DNA of 64,000 bases from Marinobacter adhaerens HP15 (GCF_000166295.1 NC_017506.1:2294001-2358000), one strand, 5' to 3'; counted from the first letter of the stretch, positions 40,702-50,923 are shown. Notes: generated by a model from the sequence alone, not told the origin. Numbers and translations: made by a program.

Positions 40702-41310
40702 ATGCCCCCAAAACCGCTTTTACTGGCGTCTTCATCACCGTACCGGAGAGCGCTCCTGGAGCGGCTTGGCTTGCCGTTCACCTGCGCAAGCCCGGATATC
40801 GACGAATCACCCTATCAAGGCGAGACCGGCGAGGCCCTGGCGACACGTCTGGCCGAGAGCAAGGCCCGCGAATTGGCGGACCGGTTCCCCGGCCACTGGA
40901 TCATCGGCTCGGACCAGGTCGCCTGTCTGCCCGACGGCTCGGTACTGAGCAAGCCCGGCAACCACGAAATGGCGACAGAGCAGTTACGCCAGAGCAGCGG
41001 TCACAGGGTACTGTTTCTTACAGGCTTGGCGCTGCTCGACTCCGATTCCGGCAAAATCGACAGCCTTTGCGAGCCGTTTAACGTCAGGTTCCGGGAACTG
41101 GCTGATGAGGAGATAGAAGCCTACCTATTGCGGGAGAAACCTTACGACTGCGCCGGCAGCTTCAAGATGGAAGGCCTCGGCATTACTCTGTTCGAGGCCC
41201 TTGAGGGCCGGGACCCGAACAGCCTGGTGGGCCTCCCCCTTATTGCCCTGAACGATCTGCTGAGGCAATGGGGCCGGAATCCCCTGCTGGAAAACCGGCC
41301 TGCCTCATAA
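40702..41310 (+). CDS. Maf-like nucleoside triphosphate pyrophosphatase (YceF type)
   Basis: 202 residues. Family removes modified or non-canonical nucleotides (7-methyl-GTP for YceF) by pyrophosphate release. Motifs: LLLASSSPYRRALLERLGLPF, ESKARELA, IIGSDQVA with the catalytic Asp, and the EKPYDCAGSFKMEG block characteristic of the YceF branch. Divergent from yceD, convergent with sppA (4 bp between stops). Confidence 0.94.
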   Translation: MPPKPLLLASSSPYRRALLERLGLPFTCASPDIDESPYQGETGEALATRLAESKARELADRFPGHWIIGSDQVACLPDGSVLSKPGNHEMATEQLRQSSGHRVLFLTGLALLDSDSGKIDSLCEPFNVRFRELADEEIEAYLLREKPYDCAGSFKMEGLGITLFEALEGRDPNSLVGLPLIALNDLLRQWGRNPLLENRPAS

Positions 41311-41314
41311 GGCA

Positions 41315-42358
41315 TTACCGAAGCTCGAGCCGGGACTCGACCAGTTGACTGGCAAAACCCTCGCCAAAGGCGACGCCAAGCTGATCAACAATATCCTGGA
41401 ACGGTGATTTGCGACGGCTGTAGTCCACCAGTTCCTCCTGACCTATGATCTGCCGGGCAACGTGTGATGCGCTGCCGAGCCCATCAGCCAGGCCAAGCTC
41501 AACGGCCTGCTCGCCACTCCAGACCAGCCCGCTGAACAGACGCTCATCATCCGCCAGACGATCACCACGCCCTTGCTTGACCGCTTCGATAAACTGCTGG
41601 TGGGTGTTTTCCAGGACACTCTGCCAGAAAGTGACTTCCTCTTCCTGCTCCGGCGAAAACGGATCAAGGAACGCCTTGTTCTCACCGGCCGTGTAGAGAC
41701 GGCGATCCACGCCGATCTTCTCCATAACCTCGGTAAAGCCGAAACCGCCAGCCACCACCCCAATCGAGCCGACAAGGCTGGCCCGGTTGGCATAGATCTC
41801 ATCCGCTGCCGCAGCAATGTAATAGGCCCCGGAAGCGCCGATGTCCGAGATCACAGCGTAGACCTTTTTCTCGGGATACTCCTCCCGCAGGCGCTTGATC
41901 TCATCGTAGACATACCCGGACTGCACCGGGCTCCCACCCGGGCTGTTGATGCGCAGAATCACTGCTACCGAGTTTGGCTCTTCGAAGGCTGTTCGCAGAG
42001 AACCTACAATATTGTCTGCACTGGCCAGTTCGTCGGCAGCGATCGGACCGTTTATTTCTACCAGAGCCGTGTGCTTGCCGGTTACACCCTCCAGTGAATC
42101 GCCCAGGGGAAACTTGATCAAAAACAGCAAGGCAATCAGGTAACCAAACGTCAGGAACTTGAAAAAGATACCCCAGCGCCGGCTCTTGCGCTGCTCAGAC
42201 TGCAGCGACATGACGAGTTTTTCGATGAGCTTCCAGTCACGTCCGGACTCGGGCGGAAGCTTCGGTGACTTGCGCCCGAAAAACGGCTTACTTTCTTTTT
42301 CAGGCTCCACCGGTTTGTCACCCCAATCGGCAGACTTATCAGATTCCCAGTCACTCAT
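41315..42358 (-). CDS. sppA: Signal peptide peptidase SppA, 36-kDa type
   Basis: 347 residues. One membrane helix at about 63-83 after a charged 60-residue cytoplasmic N-terminus, then a single ClpP-like S49 serine-peptidase domain. Catalytic Ser in ISDIGASGAYYIAAAAD, catalytic Lys probably in TAGENKAFLDPF, and LRINSPGGSPVQSG as substrate-binding strand. Degrades remnant signal peptides in the inner membrane. Follows the HAD gene on the same strand after 39 bp. Confidence 0.94.
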   Translation of the reverse strand: MSDWESDKSADWGDKPVEPEKESKPFFGRKSPKLPPESGRDWKLIEKLVMSLQSEQRKSRRWGIFFKFLTFGYLIALLFLIKFPLGDSLEGVTGKHTALVEINGPIAADELASADNIVGSLRTAFEEPNSVAVILRINSPGGSPVQSGYVYDEIKRLREEYPEKKVYAVISDIGASGAYYIAAAADEIYANRASLVGSIGVVAGGFGFTEVMEKIGVDRRLYTAGENKAFLDPFSPEQEEEVTFWQSVLENTHQQFIEAVKQGRGDRLADDERLFSGLVWSGEQAVELGLADGLGSASHVARQIIGQEELVDYSRRKSPFQDIVDQLGVAFGEGFASQLVESRLELR

Positions 42359-42397
42359 GTGCGCATCCTGTCAGCAACGTCAATGAATTCGGTCTGT

Positions 42398-43045
42398 TTA
42401 CAGCCCCAGCACCCGCCGGAGGTCTGGCACGGATTCAACAATGGCATGGGGCGAATAATCACCCAACACATCCCGCTTGTGCACACCCCATTCAACGCCG
42501 ATGGAGGGCATGCCGATACGCCGGGCCATATCAAGATCGTATCGGGTATCGCCAATCATCACCGCCTCTTCGGGCTCAATGCGATAGAAACGAAGAATCT
42601 CCTCAAGCATGGCCGGGTCGGGCTTGGAGCGCGTCTCATCGGCACAACGGGTGATCTCGAAGTGGTCGCCAAGACCGCTGGAAGCCAGCGCAAAGTCCAG
42701 GCCGCGCCGGCTCTTGCCGGTTGCCACAGAACAACTGCGACCGGATCCTCGCAGATCTGCGACCACATCGGCCATACCCTCAAACACGTTTTGCGGCGTT
42801 GTCACCTTGCTGAAGAAATAGCGTCCGTATCCGTCGCGAATCCTGTTCATTTCTTCCCGACTGATACCGGGATAAAGCTTCTCCAACGCCTCGACCATGC
42901 CAAGCCCGATAATATCCCGGTACGCCTCACGCTCCAGGGCCGGAAAGCCCAGCTCGGTTGCCGCCTGATGCAGGCTGTCAGCAATATGCTCAACCGAGTC
43001 CACCAGGGTCCCGTCCCAGTCAAAAATTACTACTCTGACGTTCAT
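42398..43045 (-). CDS. HAD-superfamily hydrolase (phosphoglycolate-phosphatase-like)
   Basis: 215 residues. HAD motif I DWDGTLVDS (Asp9, Asp11), motif II in SVATGKSRRGL, motif III Lys in RSKPDPAMLEEIL, motif IV in MIGDTRYDLDMARRIGM. Helical cap of the Gph type between motifs I and II. Small-molecule phosphatase; substrate unknown. Start overlaps the rluC stop by 4 bases, an association with rluC seen in pseudomonads. Confidence 0.93.
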   Translation of the reverse strand: MNVRVVIFDWDGTLVDSVEHIADSLHQAATELGFPALEREAYRDIIGLGMVEALEKLYPGISREEMNRIRDGYGRYFFSKVTTPQNVFEGMADVVADLRGSGRSCSVATGKSRRGLDFALASSGLGDHFEITRCADETRSKPDPAMLEEILRFYRIEPEEAVMIGDTRYDLDMARRIGMPSIGVEWGVHKRDVLGDYSPHAIVESVPDLRRVLGL

Positions 43046-44100
43046 TGATCGTTTCCTTTAAGACGCCCGGAAAGTTTCCTGAGCACGTCATTGAATGCAT
43101 CGTCGTAAGGCGCCTCAAGGCGCATAGCCTCACCCGAGACCGGCAAGGTAAACTCCAGGGCCCGCGCATGCAGCATCAGCCTTTGCCCGCCAATGGACCG
43201 GAACGCCTTGAGGCTGACATCATCCATATACTTGTCGTCACCCGCAATCGGATGACCGGCCCAGGCGCTGTGCACGCGGATCTGGTGTGTACGACCGGTA
43301 ATTGGCGACGCCTCGACAAGGCTGTAGCCCGCGTAATGCTCGAGGCAGCGGAATGTCGTCAGCGAGGCCTTGCCGGCAGCGTCAACCTTCACCCGACGCT
43401 CGCCATTGGGCATCTCGTAGCGCAGCAGAGGCACATCCACCCGGTCAACGCTGGCCGGCCAGTCGCCGGCGACCAGCGCATGGTAATGCTTGCGGATTCG
43501 TTTCTGCCGCAGCTCATCCTGCAGGTACCGAAGCGCCGACCGCTTCTTGGCCACCATGATCAGTCCGGACGTATCCCGATCCAGACGGTGAACGAGCTCC
43601 AGAAACTTTGCCGTCGGGCGAGCGGAACGAAGCACCTCGATCAACCCGAAACTCAGGCCGCTGCCGCCGTGTACGGCGATACCGGACGGTTTGTTGACCA
43701 CCAGCATCTGCTCGTTCTCGAAAACAACCGCGGATTCCATCACGCCCTGCACCCGGGAGCCGGGCGCCACCTGATCCGGCTTTTCCTTTCGGGTGATCGG
43801 TGGGATACGCACCTGATCACCGGTTCTCACCCGGGAATCCGGCTTGACCCGTCCTTTATTGACCCGAACCTCGCCCTTGCGGATGACACGATAAATAATG
43901 CTCTTGGGCACACCGCGAAGCTGGGCAAGAAGGAAGTTATCCACCCTCTGACCCTCGTTGTCTTCGTCCACGGTAACCCACTGGACGCCCTGACGGACTT
44001 CTCCACGAACAGCCTGACTCTCACTGCCGGCCCTGCTGGTGTTTTTTGCCCTCTCGGGCCGCGGTTGGGCTGGCTTTCTGCTCGCAGACTTTCGAGACAT
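43042..44100 (-). CDS. rluC: 23S rRNA pseudouridine synthase RluC
   Basis: 352 residues. Makes pseudouridines 955, 2504 and 2580 in E. coli 23S rRNA. A basic N-terminal tail (about 40 residues), S4 RNA-binding domain (RVDNFLLAQLRGVPKSIIYRVIRKGEVRVN), and the catalytic domain with Asp in VHRLDRDTSGL; SPITGRTHQIRVH follows. Divergent from rne, the standard neighbour arrangement. The frame starts at the ATG 44100. Confidence 0.96.
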   Translation of the reverse strand: MSRKSASRKPAQPRPERAKNTSRAGSESQAVRGEVRQGVQWVTVDEDNEGQRVDNFLLAQLRGVPKSIIYRVIRKGEVRVNKGRVKPDSRVRTGDQVRIPPITRKEKPDQVAPGSRVQGVMESAVVFENEQMLVVNKPSGIAVHGGSGLSFGLIEVLRSARPTAKFLELVHRLDRDTSGLIMVAKKRSALRYLQDELRQKRIRKHYHALVAGDWPASVDRVDVPLLRYEMPNGERRVKVDAAGKASLTTFRCLEHYAGYSLVEASPITGRTHQIRVHSAWAGHPIAGDDKYMDDVSLKAFRSIGGQRLMLHARALEFTLPVSGEAMRLEAPYDDAFNDVLRKLSGRLKGNDQ

Positions 44101-44132
44101 GAAGTTCCTTGGCTACTGGAGTGACTGCAGGA

Positions 44133-44161
44133 TTGAACGGCTGCATGAATACTGTTATATT
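44133..44161 (+). promoter_or_regulatory. Promoter of rne
   Basis: TTGAAC (44133-44138), 17-bp spacer, TATATT (44156-44161). Predicted start near 44168, giving a leader of about 528 nt. Confidence 0.72.
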
Positions 44162-44167
44162 CCGGCG

Positions 44168-44695
44168 TGCTTTGCCGTTTGTCTACGGCCTGACCAACTC
44201 AAGTCAGAAGCCGGAGCGGCAGAAGTATACCGACACTATTCGAGAGTTTGAACGCCGTGCACCCAATCACTACCGGGAACGGCGAGAGAAATGCTCCCGG
44301 AGGACCAGGACAGATCTTCGAAAGGCTGCATCCTGTACCCGGGAGAGAGAAAAACCGCGCGGAAAACCGCGGGCGACATCGCGAAGAATCACTGCCACCC
44401 AGGGCCGGGCCGTCCAGCATACGAATACGACGTGAGACCCAGGCACCTGAGTGAACCTGAAAACGGATAACATGCGTCAACAGACACGAACCTTACACGA
44501 CCTCTCCCTGCCCACAGGCAGCCGGATCGTCGGCGTTGGTCTCAGACCGAAAGGATCAAACCCCAGAAGGGTCTGATTCGTCTGGCCGCCGGTCCGCCCT
44601 TGATGTAACAGGGCCCGCGGCACGCACATCCTGCTTCGCTGATGCGATCCCCTCCGGTTTTCTGTCAAATTAAACGACAGGAACTCTTTCTTTCC
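44168..44695 (+). promoter_or_regulatory. Long 5' untranslated leader of rne with stem-loops
   Basis: No gene is evident in the 595 bp between rluC and rne. The transcript contains a two-part hairpin: CTCCCGG (44294-44300) with CCGGGAG (44339-44345), and inside it CAGGA (44306-44310) with TCCTG (44331-44335). Near the coding start an CTGTC/GACAG hairpin (44662-44680 region) precedes the ribosome-binding area. In E. coli the long rne leader is the target for RNase E autoregulation; a similar role here is inferred from position and length only. Confidence 0.55.
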
Positions 44696-47600
44696 ATGAA
44701 AAGAATGCTTATCAATGCAACTCATCCCGAAGAGTTGCGCGTCGCCCTGGTTGACGGCCAGCGTCTATTCGACCTTGATATCGAATCCAGCTCCCGCGAG
44801 CAGAAGAAAGCCAATATCTACAAGGGCCGCATTACCCGGGTCGAGCCCAGTCTCGAGGCCGCGTTTGTGGATTTCGGCGCCGAGCGCCACGGCTTTCTGC
44901 CGTTGAAGGAAATTTCCAAGGAATACTTCAAGAAGTCGCCCGGCCAGATCGAAGGCAAAATCAACATCAAGGACGTTGTTTCCGAAGGCCAGGAAGTAAT
45001 TGTGCAGGTCGACAAGGAAGAGCGTGGCAACAAGGGCGCAGCCCTGACCACGTTTATCTCCCTGGCAGGTCGCTATCTGGTACTCATGCCCAACAACCCC
45101 CGTGCCGGCGGCATCTCCCGTCGCATTGAGGGCGATGAGCGGGCGCAGCTCAAAGAAGCGATGAACGATGTTCAGGTGCCGAAATCCATGGGCATCATCG
45201 TTCGTACCGCCGGCATCGGCCGTACCACTGAAGAACTCCAGTGGGATCTGGACTACCTGGTGCAATTCTGGGAGGCCATCACTCAGGCCGCCGGCGAGCG
45301 CAAGGCACCCTTCCTGATTCACCAGGAAAGCAACGTTATCATCCGTGCGGTCCGTGACTACCTTCGCCAGGACATCGGCGAGGTTCTGATTGACGCTAAT
45401 GGCGTCTATGAGGACGTCCTGAATTTCGTTCGTGCGGTCATGCCCACCTTCGAAAACAAGATCAAGCTGTACAAGGATGAAATCCCGCTGTTCAGCCGGT
45501 ACCAGATCGAAGGCCAGATCGAGACCGCCTTCCAGCGGGAAGTGAAATTGCCCTCCGGCGGCTCCATCGTGATTGACCCGACCGAGGCCCTGGTTTCCAT
45601 CGACATCAACTCTTCCCGCGCCACGAAAGGTCAGGATATCGAGGAAACCGCGCTCCAGACCAACCTGGAAGCGGCAGAGGAAATCGCCCGCCAGCTGCGC
45701 CTGCGTGACATGGGCGGCCTGATTGTCATCGACTTTATCGACATGACGCCTGCGAAGCATCAGCGGGAAGTTGAACAGAAGATGCGTGAGGCCCTGGAAA
45801 TCGACCGGGCCCGGGTTCAGGTGGGCAAGATCTCCCGCTTCGGCCTGCTGGAAATGTCCCGTCAGCGCCTGCGCCCCTCCCTGGGAGAGACACGCAGCGA
45901 AGTGTGCCCCCGATGTGAAGGTCAGGGCACCATTCGTGGCATCGAGTCCCTCGCCCTGAGCATCATGCGCCTGATCTACGAAGAATCGTCAAAGGATAAG
46001 ACCGGCGAAGTACGAGCCGTTGTGCCCGTTTCTGTCGCCACTTTCCTGCTCAACGAGAAGCGCAAGCAGCTGGCCGACATTGAAGCCCGCCAGGAAGTGA
46101 GCGTTGTCGTGGTGCCGGTTCCGCATATGGAGACACCGCATTTCGAAATCATCCGGATGCGTCAGGATGAAACAACGCCAGAGCACATTTCCAGCCATCA
46201 GGTGGCCCAGGAGTACAGCGAGCGTGAAGAAGAAATCTTCGAGGCGCCGACCCCTGAGAAGCCGGTACGCGAACAGGCTGCGGTAAAAGCAATCCGGCCG
46301 AGCGCACCCGCACCCGCGCCTGCCCCGGCCGCACCGAAGGCTGATGAAACCACTGAACAGGAAGAAGGCCTCTTCCGCCGGCTGGGACGCAAGATCGCTG
46401 GTTTCTTTAGTGGCGAAGAAGAACAGAAAGTCGAGAATCGCGAGCAGAGCCAGAGCCAGCGCGAAGATCGTCGCAACCAGGGCCGTCAGGACCGTCGCAA
46501 ATCCCGGGTAGCCCGCGGCGATGACCAGCGTGCAGGTGGCAACCGCAGTGGCAACGAACGTCGCCAGGGCGGCCAGCAGGGCCGTGGTGACGACAACCGT
46601 GGCCGCGGCCGCAACCGCAACGACGACCAGAACCGTGGCAACCAGAATCGCCAGGCATCCGAAAACAAAGGCCAGGATAATCGCGGAGGCGACAACAAGA
46701 GCGCCGATAACAAAGGCTCTGAAAATCGTCGTGACAACCGTCGCGACAACCAGGGCCGCGGCCGCAACAGGCCCCAGCGCGACCCGAAGGATAATCGCGA
46801 GCAGAAGGACCAGAAGGATCAGGGCCAGCAGGATAATGCAGCCAAGTCCGGTCCAGCGGACAAGACCGGTTCAGAAGAGAAACGCAGAAAGCCACGTCGC
46901 CAGCGCAACCGCGACGGCTCTCCGTCTGAAGCACCGGCGTCCGCTCCGGCTGATCGAAAAGCCGCTCGTAGCGAGAAGCATCAGAAGGACACGCAGCCGG
47001 AAAACGGTCGTGACGATGCCAAGCCCGAAGTGAAAGCCGAGCAGGTAAAGGAAACCGTCAACAAAGCGTCTGACAAGCCCGAAACCAGCGCTGAGACTGC
47101 GCCGGCAGCCAGCGAAGCACCGAAACCGGAAGCTGCTCAGAAAGAGCCGGCAAAAGAGCAGAAGCCCGAGAAGGCATCCGCAGACAAAGCGCCGTCGGAG
47201 AGCAAGCCGGAAGCGAAACCGGCAGCGGAAACAAAACCCGCTGCAGATAGCCCGGTTGAAAAGCAGGAAGCTGTCCAAGCGAAACCTGAAAAAGCCGAGC
47301 CCGCCAAGGCTGAACAAAGCTCCGAACCCCTCGAGAAGCCTGAGGAAAAGAGCGAAAAAGTTACCGGGCAGGCGCAAGGCGCAGCCACAGACAAAGAGCC
47401 TGCCAAGAGCACCGCGGCCACTGATGAGCCAAAGCCGGTGACTGACCAGGCTCCCGAGAAAAAAGAGGCAGCTCCGAGGCCAAAGCCGGAGTCCAGGGCC
47501 ACAGCCGACGGTGAACAAGCGCCGCGGGCGAAGAAGCAGCCGGCGAAGCCCAAGGAAGCGCCAGCCGCCAAGACAGAACCGGAGGAGGCACCACAACCCG

Positions 47601-47929
47601 AGAAGGCTGAAAAGCCAGCGGAGGAGAAGGTAGCACCAGAGCGTAAGGCTCCCGAGGCTCAACCGGAGCCAAAGCAGCCGGAAGCAGCGCAGGCCAGCCC
47701 CGAAAAGGCCGAGCCCAAGAAAGCCGAGCCCGAAAAAGTTGAGCCCAAAACCGCAGAGCCAGTGAAGGAAGAGACGCCTTCCGCTCCGGAGGCAACGGCC
47801 AAGGACACGCCTGCCGATGCCCCGGCAGTCGACGTTCCTGTAACACCGGGCCGCGCTTACAATGATCCAAGAGAAGTCCGCAAGCGCCAGAAGGCCGCGG
47901 AAGAGGCCAAAAAGGCCGGGAGTAACTAA
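44696..47929 (+). CDS. rne: Ribonuclease E
   Basis: 1077 residues. Membrane-associated endoribonuclease that starts most mRNA decay and matures rRNA and tRNA. N-terminal half: S1 domain (about 36-118), 5'-sensor, DNase I-like region with catalytic Asp303 and Asp346, and the zinc-link Cys404/Cys407 in VCPRCEGQG, all at E. coli numbering. From about residue 500 the chain is disordered: an Arg/Gly/Asn/Gln-rich RNA-binding stretch (about 595-710) and a long Lys/Glu/Pro/Ala-rich tail that should scaffold the degradosome. Start at 44696 ([10 protein letters not shown]) matches the family; a small amphipathic segment [12 protein letters not shown] near 560 looks like the membrane-targeting helix. 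Confidence 0.97.
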   Translation: MKRMLINATHPEELRVALVDGQRLFDLDIESSSREQKKANIYKGRITRVEPSLEAAFVDFGAERHGFLPLKEISKEYFKKSPGQIEGKINIKDVVSEGQEVIVQVDKEERGNKGAALTTFISLAGRYLVLMPNNPRAGGISRRIEGDERAQLKEAMNDVQVPKSMGIIVRTAGIGRTTEELQWDLDYLVQFWEAITQAAGERKAPFLIHQESNVIIRAVRDYLRQDIGEVLIDANGVYEDVLNFVRAVMPTFENKIKLYKDEIPLFSRYQIEGQIETAFQREVKLPSGGSIVIDPTEALVSIDINSSRATKGQDIEETALQTNLEAAEEIARQLRLRDMGGLIVIDFIDMTPAKHQREVEQKMREALEIDRARVQVGKISRFGLLEMSRQRLRPSLGETRSEVCPRCEGQGTIRGIESLALSIMRLIYEESSKDKTGEVRAVVPVSVATFLLNEKRKQLADIEARQEVSVVVVPVPHMETPHFEIIRMRQDETTPEHISSHQVAQEYSEREEEIFEAPTPEKPVREQAAVKAIRPSAPAPAPAPAAPKADETTEQEEGLFRRLGRKIAGFFSGEEEQKVENREQSQSQREDRRNQGRQDRRKSRVARGDDQRAGGNRSGNERRQGGQQGRGDDNRGRGRNRNDDQNRGNQNRQASENKGQDNRGGDNKSADNKGSENRRDNRRDNQGRGRNRPQRDPKDNREQKDQKDQGQQDNAAKSGPADKTGSEEKRRKPRRQRNRDGSPSEAPASAPADRKAARSEKHQKDTQPENGRDDAKPEVKAEQVKETVNKASDKPETSAETAPAASEAPKPEAAQKEPAKEQKPEKASADKAPSESKPEAKPAAETKPAADSPVEKQEAVQAKPEKAEPAKAEQSSEPLEKPEEKSEKVTGQAQGAATDKEPAKSTAATDEPKPVTDQAPEKKEAAPRPKPESRATADGEQAPRAKKQPAKPKEAPAAKTEPEEAPQPEKAEKPAEEKVAPERKAPEAQPEPKQPEAAQASPEKAEPKKAEPEKVEPKTAEPVKEETPSAPEATAKDTPADAPAVDVPVTPGRAYNDPREVRKRQKAAEEAKKAGSN

Positions 47930-47932
47930 CTG

Positions 47933-48475
47933 ATGCTATCGAACTCCGACATAGAAGCGCTGGAAGACATCCTCTTTGCCGAGCCCTGGGGCGATGAAGC
48001 CCTGGATTTCTTCGGTTTCCATGGGGTGGTCTGCGCCAGCGTCGTCGGCCCGGCTGAACTGAGCGCGGAAGAAATCTTCCGCCTCGCCACGGGCACCGAT
48101 CAGGTGCCCGACACCGGGATTCCCGAGGTGTTCAGGCGCTGCTCGACCCAGCTGGCCAATGACATGGCCCATTCCCTGGACATGGGGCAGTCTCTGGAAC
48201 TGCCGGAGCCGGAGGATGGCGACCCCATGAACGCACTGGAAAACTGGTGCGCCGGGTTCGTGGACACCTTTCTGGAACACGAAGAAGAATGGCTCGAAGC
48301 AGCTAGCGAAGAAGAAGCAGCGGACCTGATGGTGCCTATGCTGACACTCTCAGGACTGTTCGATGACGAGGACTTCCAGAAGGTTCGCAACAGTGAAAAG
48401 CTATCCCGGCAGATGGCCGACGCCATCCCGGACTCACTGACGGATCTGTACCTGCTGTTCCACGCGCCGGATTAA
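47933..48475 (+). CDS. UPF0149 (YecA/YgfB) family protein
   Basis: 180 residues, acidic and helical. Family features: LDFFGFHGVVCASVVGPAELS near residues 24-44, and ENWCAGFVDTFLEHEEEWL in the centre. No SEC-C zinc tail is present, so it is the short form. Function is not established. Starts 3 bp after rne and is likely co-translated from the rne message. Overlaps the end of rnm by 4 bases in convergent orientation. Confidence 0.85.
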   Translation: MLSNSDIEALEDILFAEPWGDEALDFFGFHGVVCASVVGPAELSAEEIFRLATGTDQVPDTGIPEVFRRCSTQLANDMAHSLDMGQSLELPEPEDGDPMNALENWCAGFVDTFLEHEEEWLEAASEEEAADLMVPMLTLSGLFDDEDFQKVRNSEKLSRQMADAIPDSLTDLYLLFHAPD

Positions 48476-49350
48476 GCCGGCGCCGCACCCGGAACAGGTT
48501 GTCTGAACGAATGCCAGACCGGCTCAAGCCCGTCTGGCATTTTCATGATGCGGCCAAGCTCACACCAGGGAGCCCCGGGAAAGTGAAAATCACTGCCCTG
48601 GGATGCCAGCAATTCCTCTTTCCGACAAAGCTCTGCAAGAAACCCCAGATCACCACTGGATTGACCTGAAGTAGACACTTCAATTGCCTGCCCCCCTGCC
48701 CTTCGGAAATCCGCGGTCAGTTCCCTGAGTTTGGTTGCCGTAAGCTGGTATTTTCGGGGATGGGCAAGAACCGCAACGCCACCTGCCTCGGTGATCCAGC
48801 GCACGACTTCTGGAAGCTCCGGCCAGAAAGCTTTTACATCACCGGGCTTACCGTTACCCAGATATCGCTTGAATGCCTGGGCAGCATTGCGAACAACGCC
48901 AGCCTCTGTCAGAACCTGTGCAAAATGGGGCCGTCCAGGCACATCGCCACCGGCAGCCTCGGAGGCCTTATCGAGAAGGCCATCAACACCAAGCTTACCC
49001 AGGCGGTCCGCGATCATGCGGGCACGAGCCCAGCGATTCTCGTTCTGCTGCTCCAGCGCCTGCCTGAAACCGGCCTGCCCGGGATCAAAATCCAGACCGA
49101 CGATGTGGATGGTCCGGCTTTTCCAGAGGCAGGAAAGCTCAACCCCGGGAATCAGGATGATACCCTGCGCCTGCGCAGCCGCCTCGGCTTCGGCAAGGCC
49201 AGCGATCGTGTCGTGGTCAGTAAGGGCCAGGTGGGTAACCCCCCGACCGGCAGCGCGCTCGACCAGTGCCGCCGGTGATAGCGCGCCATCGGAAGCCGTG
49301 CTGTGGCAATGCAGATCAATGCACAAATGCGGGTCTTGCGGTATAGTCAC
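48472..49350 (-). CDS. rnm: 5'-3' exoribonuclease / nucleoside phosphatase of the PHP family (RNase AM, YciV)
   Basis: 292 residues, PHP metal-dependent phosphoesterase. Metal ligands: DLHCHSTASDG (His14, His16), LTDHDT, GVELS, AHPRKY and GSDFH. E. coli Rnm (YciV/TrpH) trims 5' ends of rRNA and degrades short 3',5'-bisphosphate nucleotides. Divergent from the YciI-like gene 131 bp away, the same order as yciV-yciO/yciI regions in related bacteria. Confidence 0.9.
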   Translation of the reverse strand: MTIPQDPHLCIDLHCHSTASDGALSPAALVERAAGRGVTHLALTDHDTIAGLAEAEAAAQAQGIILIPGVELSCLWKSRTIHIVGLDFDPGQAGFRQALEQQNENRWARARMIADRLGKLGVDGLLDKASEAAGGDVPGRPHFAQVLTEAGVVRNAAQAFKRYLGNGKPGDVKAFWPELPEVVRWITEAGGVAVLAHPRKYQLTATKLRELTADFRRAGGQAIEVSTSGQSSGDLGFLAELCRKEELLASQGSDFHFPGAPWCELGRIMKMPDGLEPVWHSFRQPVPGAAPA

Positions 49351-49481
49351 AAAATATCCTGAATCTTCAGATAACTGGCGGCTTGCCAGGGTTTAACAGT
49401 GTACCAGCCAACCCTTGCACGACACGACCGCTGATTGTCTGATCAACTATCCTGTCTTTGAAAACCTGTTCGGAGAGCTGA

Positions 49482-49781
49482 ATGTACTACGCCATTATCA
49501 GTGAAGATGTCGAGAACAGCCTGCCGTTGCGCCAGTCCGCGCGTCCGGCTCACATCGACCGGCTTCAGGCCCTGAAAGCCGAGGGCCGATTGCTTGTCGC
49601 TGGCCCTCATCCGGCGCTGGATACTCCAGAGCCCGGCGATGCCGGCTTTACCGGTAGTCTGGTAATCGCGGAATTTGACTCTCTGGAAGCGGCCCAGGCC
49701 TGGGCAGATGCTGACCCTTATGTGGAGGCAGGCGTTTATGACAAGGTTGTGGTAAAGCCTTTCAAAGCCGTCCTCCCGTGA
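49482..49781 (+). CDS. YciI-like protein
   Basis: 99 residues, dimeric ferredoxin-like alpha-beta fold. Starts [10 protein letters not shown]; the putative active His24 in [11 protein letters not shown] and the Asp in [27 protein letters not shown] are the usual YciI features. Cytoplasmic; function uncertain, with hydrolase or dehydrochlorinase-like activity suggested for relatives. Confidence 0.92.
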   Translation: MYYAIISEDVENSLPLRQSARPAHIDRLQALKAEGRLLVAGPHPALDTPEPGDAGFTGSLVIAEFDSLEAAQAWADADPYVEAGVYDKVVVKPFKAVLP

Positions 49782-49905
49782 GCGGGCCTTGGGGCCCATG
49801 AGTTTATTGTAATGATGGCACGCTTGCACGGCGGGGCATCTGTGACAAAATTGCGCTTTTAATCAGACTCAGATTTCAACCGCAGAATTTCAGGGAACGT
49901 AACCA

Positions 49906-50577
49906 GTGACGCTTTTTCGTCTAGCAATCAGTGTGTTGTTCGCAGTGTCCTCCATTGCTGTTGCCCAGGCAAAGACTGTCTGGGTTGACGACCAGTTGTA
50001 CCTGCCAGTGAGGTCAGGCGCAGGTTCCCAATTCCGCATCATTGAAAACGCGGTTCCCAGTGGCACGCCGCTGGAAGTCATCGAGGCCTCCGATTCCGGA
50101 TACACCCTCGTTCGCACTCCCAAGGGCACCGAGGGCTGGGTTTCCAGTCAATACCTGAGCGAGACACCCATTGCTGCAGATCGCCTGCGTACGGCCAACC
50201 GTCAGTTGGAAGAAACGCGCGCTGAACTCGCCCAGGCAAAAGAGCAGCTGTCTAACGTCGTCACTGAGCGCAACGCGCTGGAAAGCTCCGAAGCCTCGCT
50301 TTCTGACCGCTCACAGGAGCTCCAGGAAGAGCTTCAGCGGATCAAGAGTATCGCCGCCGATTCCATCAATCTGGAACGTCGAAATCGCGAGCTGCGGGAA
50401 GAGAACCAGAAGATTCGCAACGACCTTGAAGTGCTCACGGCTGAAAACGAGCGTCTCGAAGCCAGCAAGGAATACGATTTCATGTTGCTGGGCGCGGGCC
50501 TCGTTCTCGGTGGCGTTTTGCTGGCACTGATCATTCCAATGCTCAAACCAACAAGAAAAACCGACAACTGGGCCTGA
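49906..50577 (+). CDS. Membrane-anchored SH3-domain protein (YgiM type, TIGR04211 family)
   Basis: 223 residues, GTG start. Signal peptide (1-22, cleavage after AQA), bacterial SH3 domain (about 25-86: WVDDQLYLPVRSGAGSQFRIIENAVPSGTPLEV), a coiled coil (about 95-190) and a C-terminal membrane helix (about 194-214) with a short basic tail. This domain order is typical of the family; it probably spans from cell-wall-side SH3 to the inner membrane. Function unknown. A PilZ gene starts 4 bp after it, so the pair is likely translated together. Confidence 0.88.
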   Translation: MTLFRLAISVLFAVSSIAVAQAKTVWVDDQLYLPVRSGAGSQFRIIENAVPSGTPLEVIEASDSGYTLVRTPKGTEGWVSSQYLSETPIAADRLRTANRQLEETRAELAQAKEQLSNVVTERNALESSEASLSDRSQELQEELQRIKSIAADSINLERRNRELREENQKIRNDLEVLTAENERLEASKEYDFMLLGAGLVLGGVLLALIIPMLKPTRKTDNWA

Positions 50578-50581
50578 TGCC

Positions 50582-50872
50582 ATGAAGGATTATTCGGAGA
50601 AACGCGATTTCCACCGTATGCAGGTGAACTCGGAGATTGAGATCAGCGACAGCCAGGGCAACCGCTTCAAAGGGATCTGCCGTGATCTGAGCGCGACCGG
50701 CATGCAACTCTACGTTGAGCAGGCCGTGAACGTTGGCGAGGAACTTCACACGGTGCTTCACTCCAGCAGTGATCAGTTTCCGCCGCTGGAGACTGTCTGC
50801 GAAGTCATTCGCTGCGAACCGGAAGGAGACGGGTTCCTCCTTGGAACGAACATCAGCGAAGTCACTCGCTGA
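50582..50872 (+). CDS. PilZ domain protein
   Basis: 96 residues, a single PilZ domain. Both c-di-GMP-binding motifs are present: RxxxR (Arg8 and Arg12) and DLSATG (Asp35-Gly40). It therefore should bind cyclic di-GMP; downstream partner unknown. Coupled to the SH3-domain gene and closed by a bidirectional terminator. Confidence 0.9.
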   Translation: MKDYSEKRDFHRMQVNSEIEISDSQGNRFKGICRDLSATGMQLYVEQAVNVGEELHTVLHSSSDQFPPLETVCEVIRCEPEGDGFLLGTNISEVTR

Positions 50873-50875
50873 ACG

Positions 50876-50905
50876 AAAAACGGCGGCCATTGGCCGCCGT
50901 TTTTG
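50876..50905. terminator. Bidirectional terminator between the PilZ gene and rraA
   Basis: A-run, ACGGCGGCC, ATT loop, GGCCGCCGT, T-run. Confidence 0.92.
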
Positions 50906-50923
50906 TCTCTGCCTCGAAAAGCC

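Noticed and set aside
46440..47890. Repetitive Arg/Asn/Gln and Lys/Glu/Pro stretches resembling tandem repeats
   Set aside because: They are the low-complexity degradosome-scaffold region of RNase E, normal for the family, and not a DNA repeat array.
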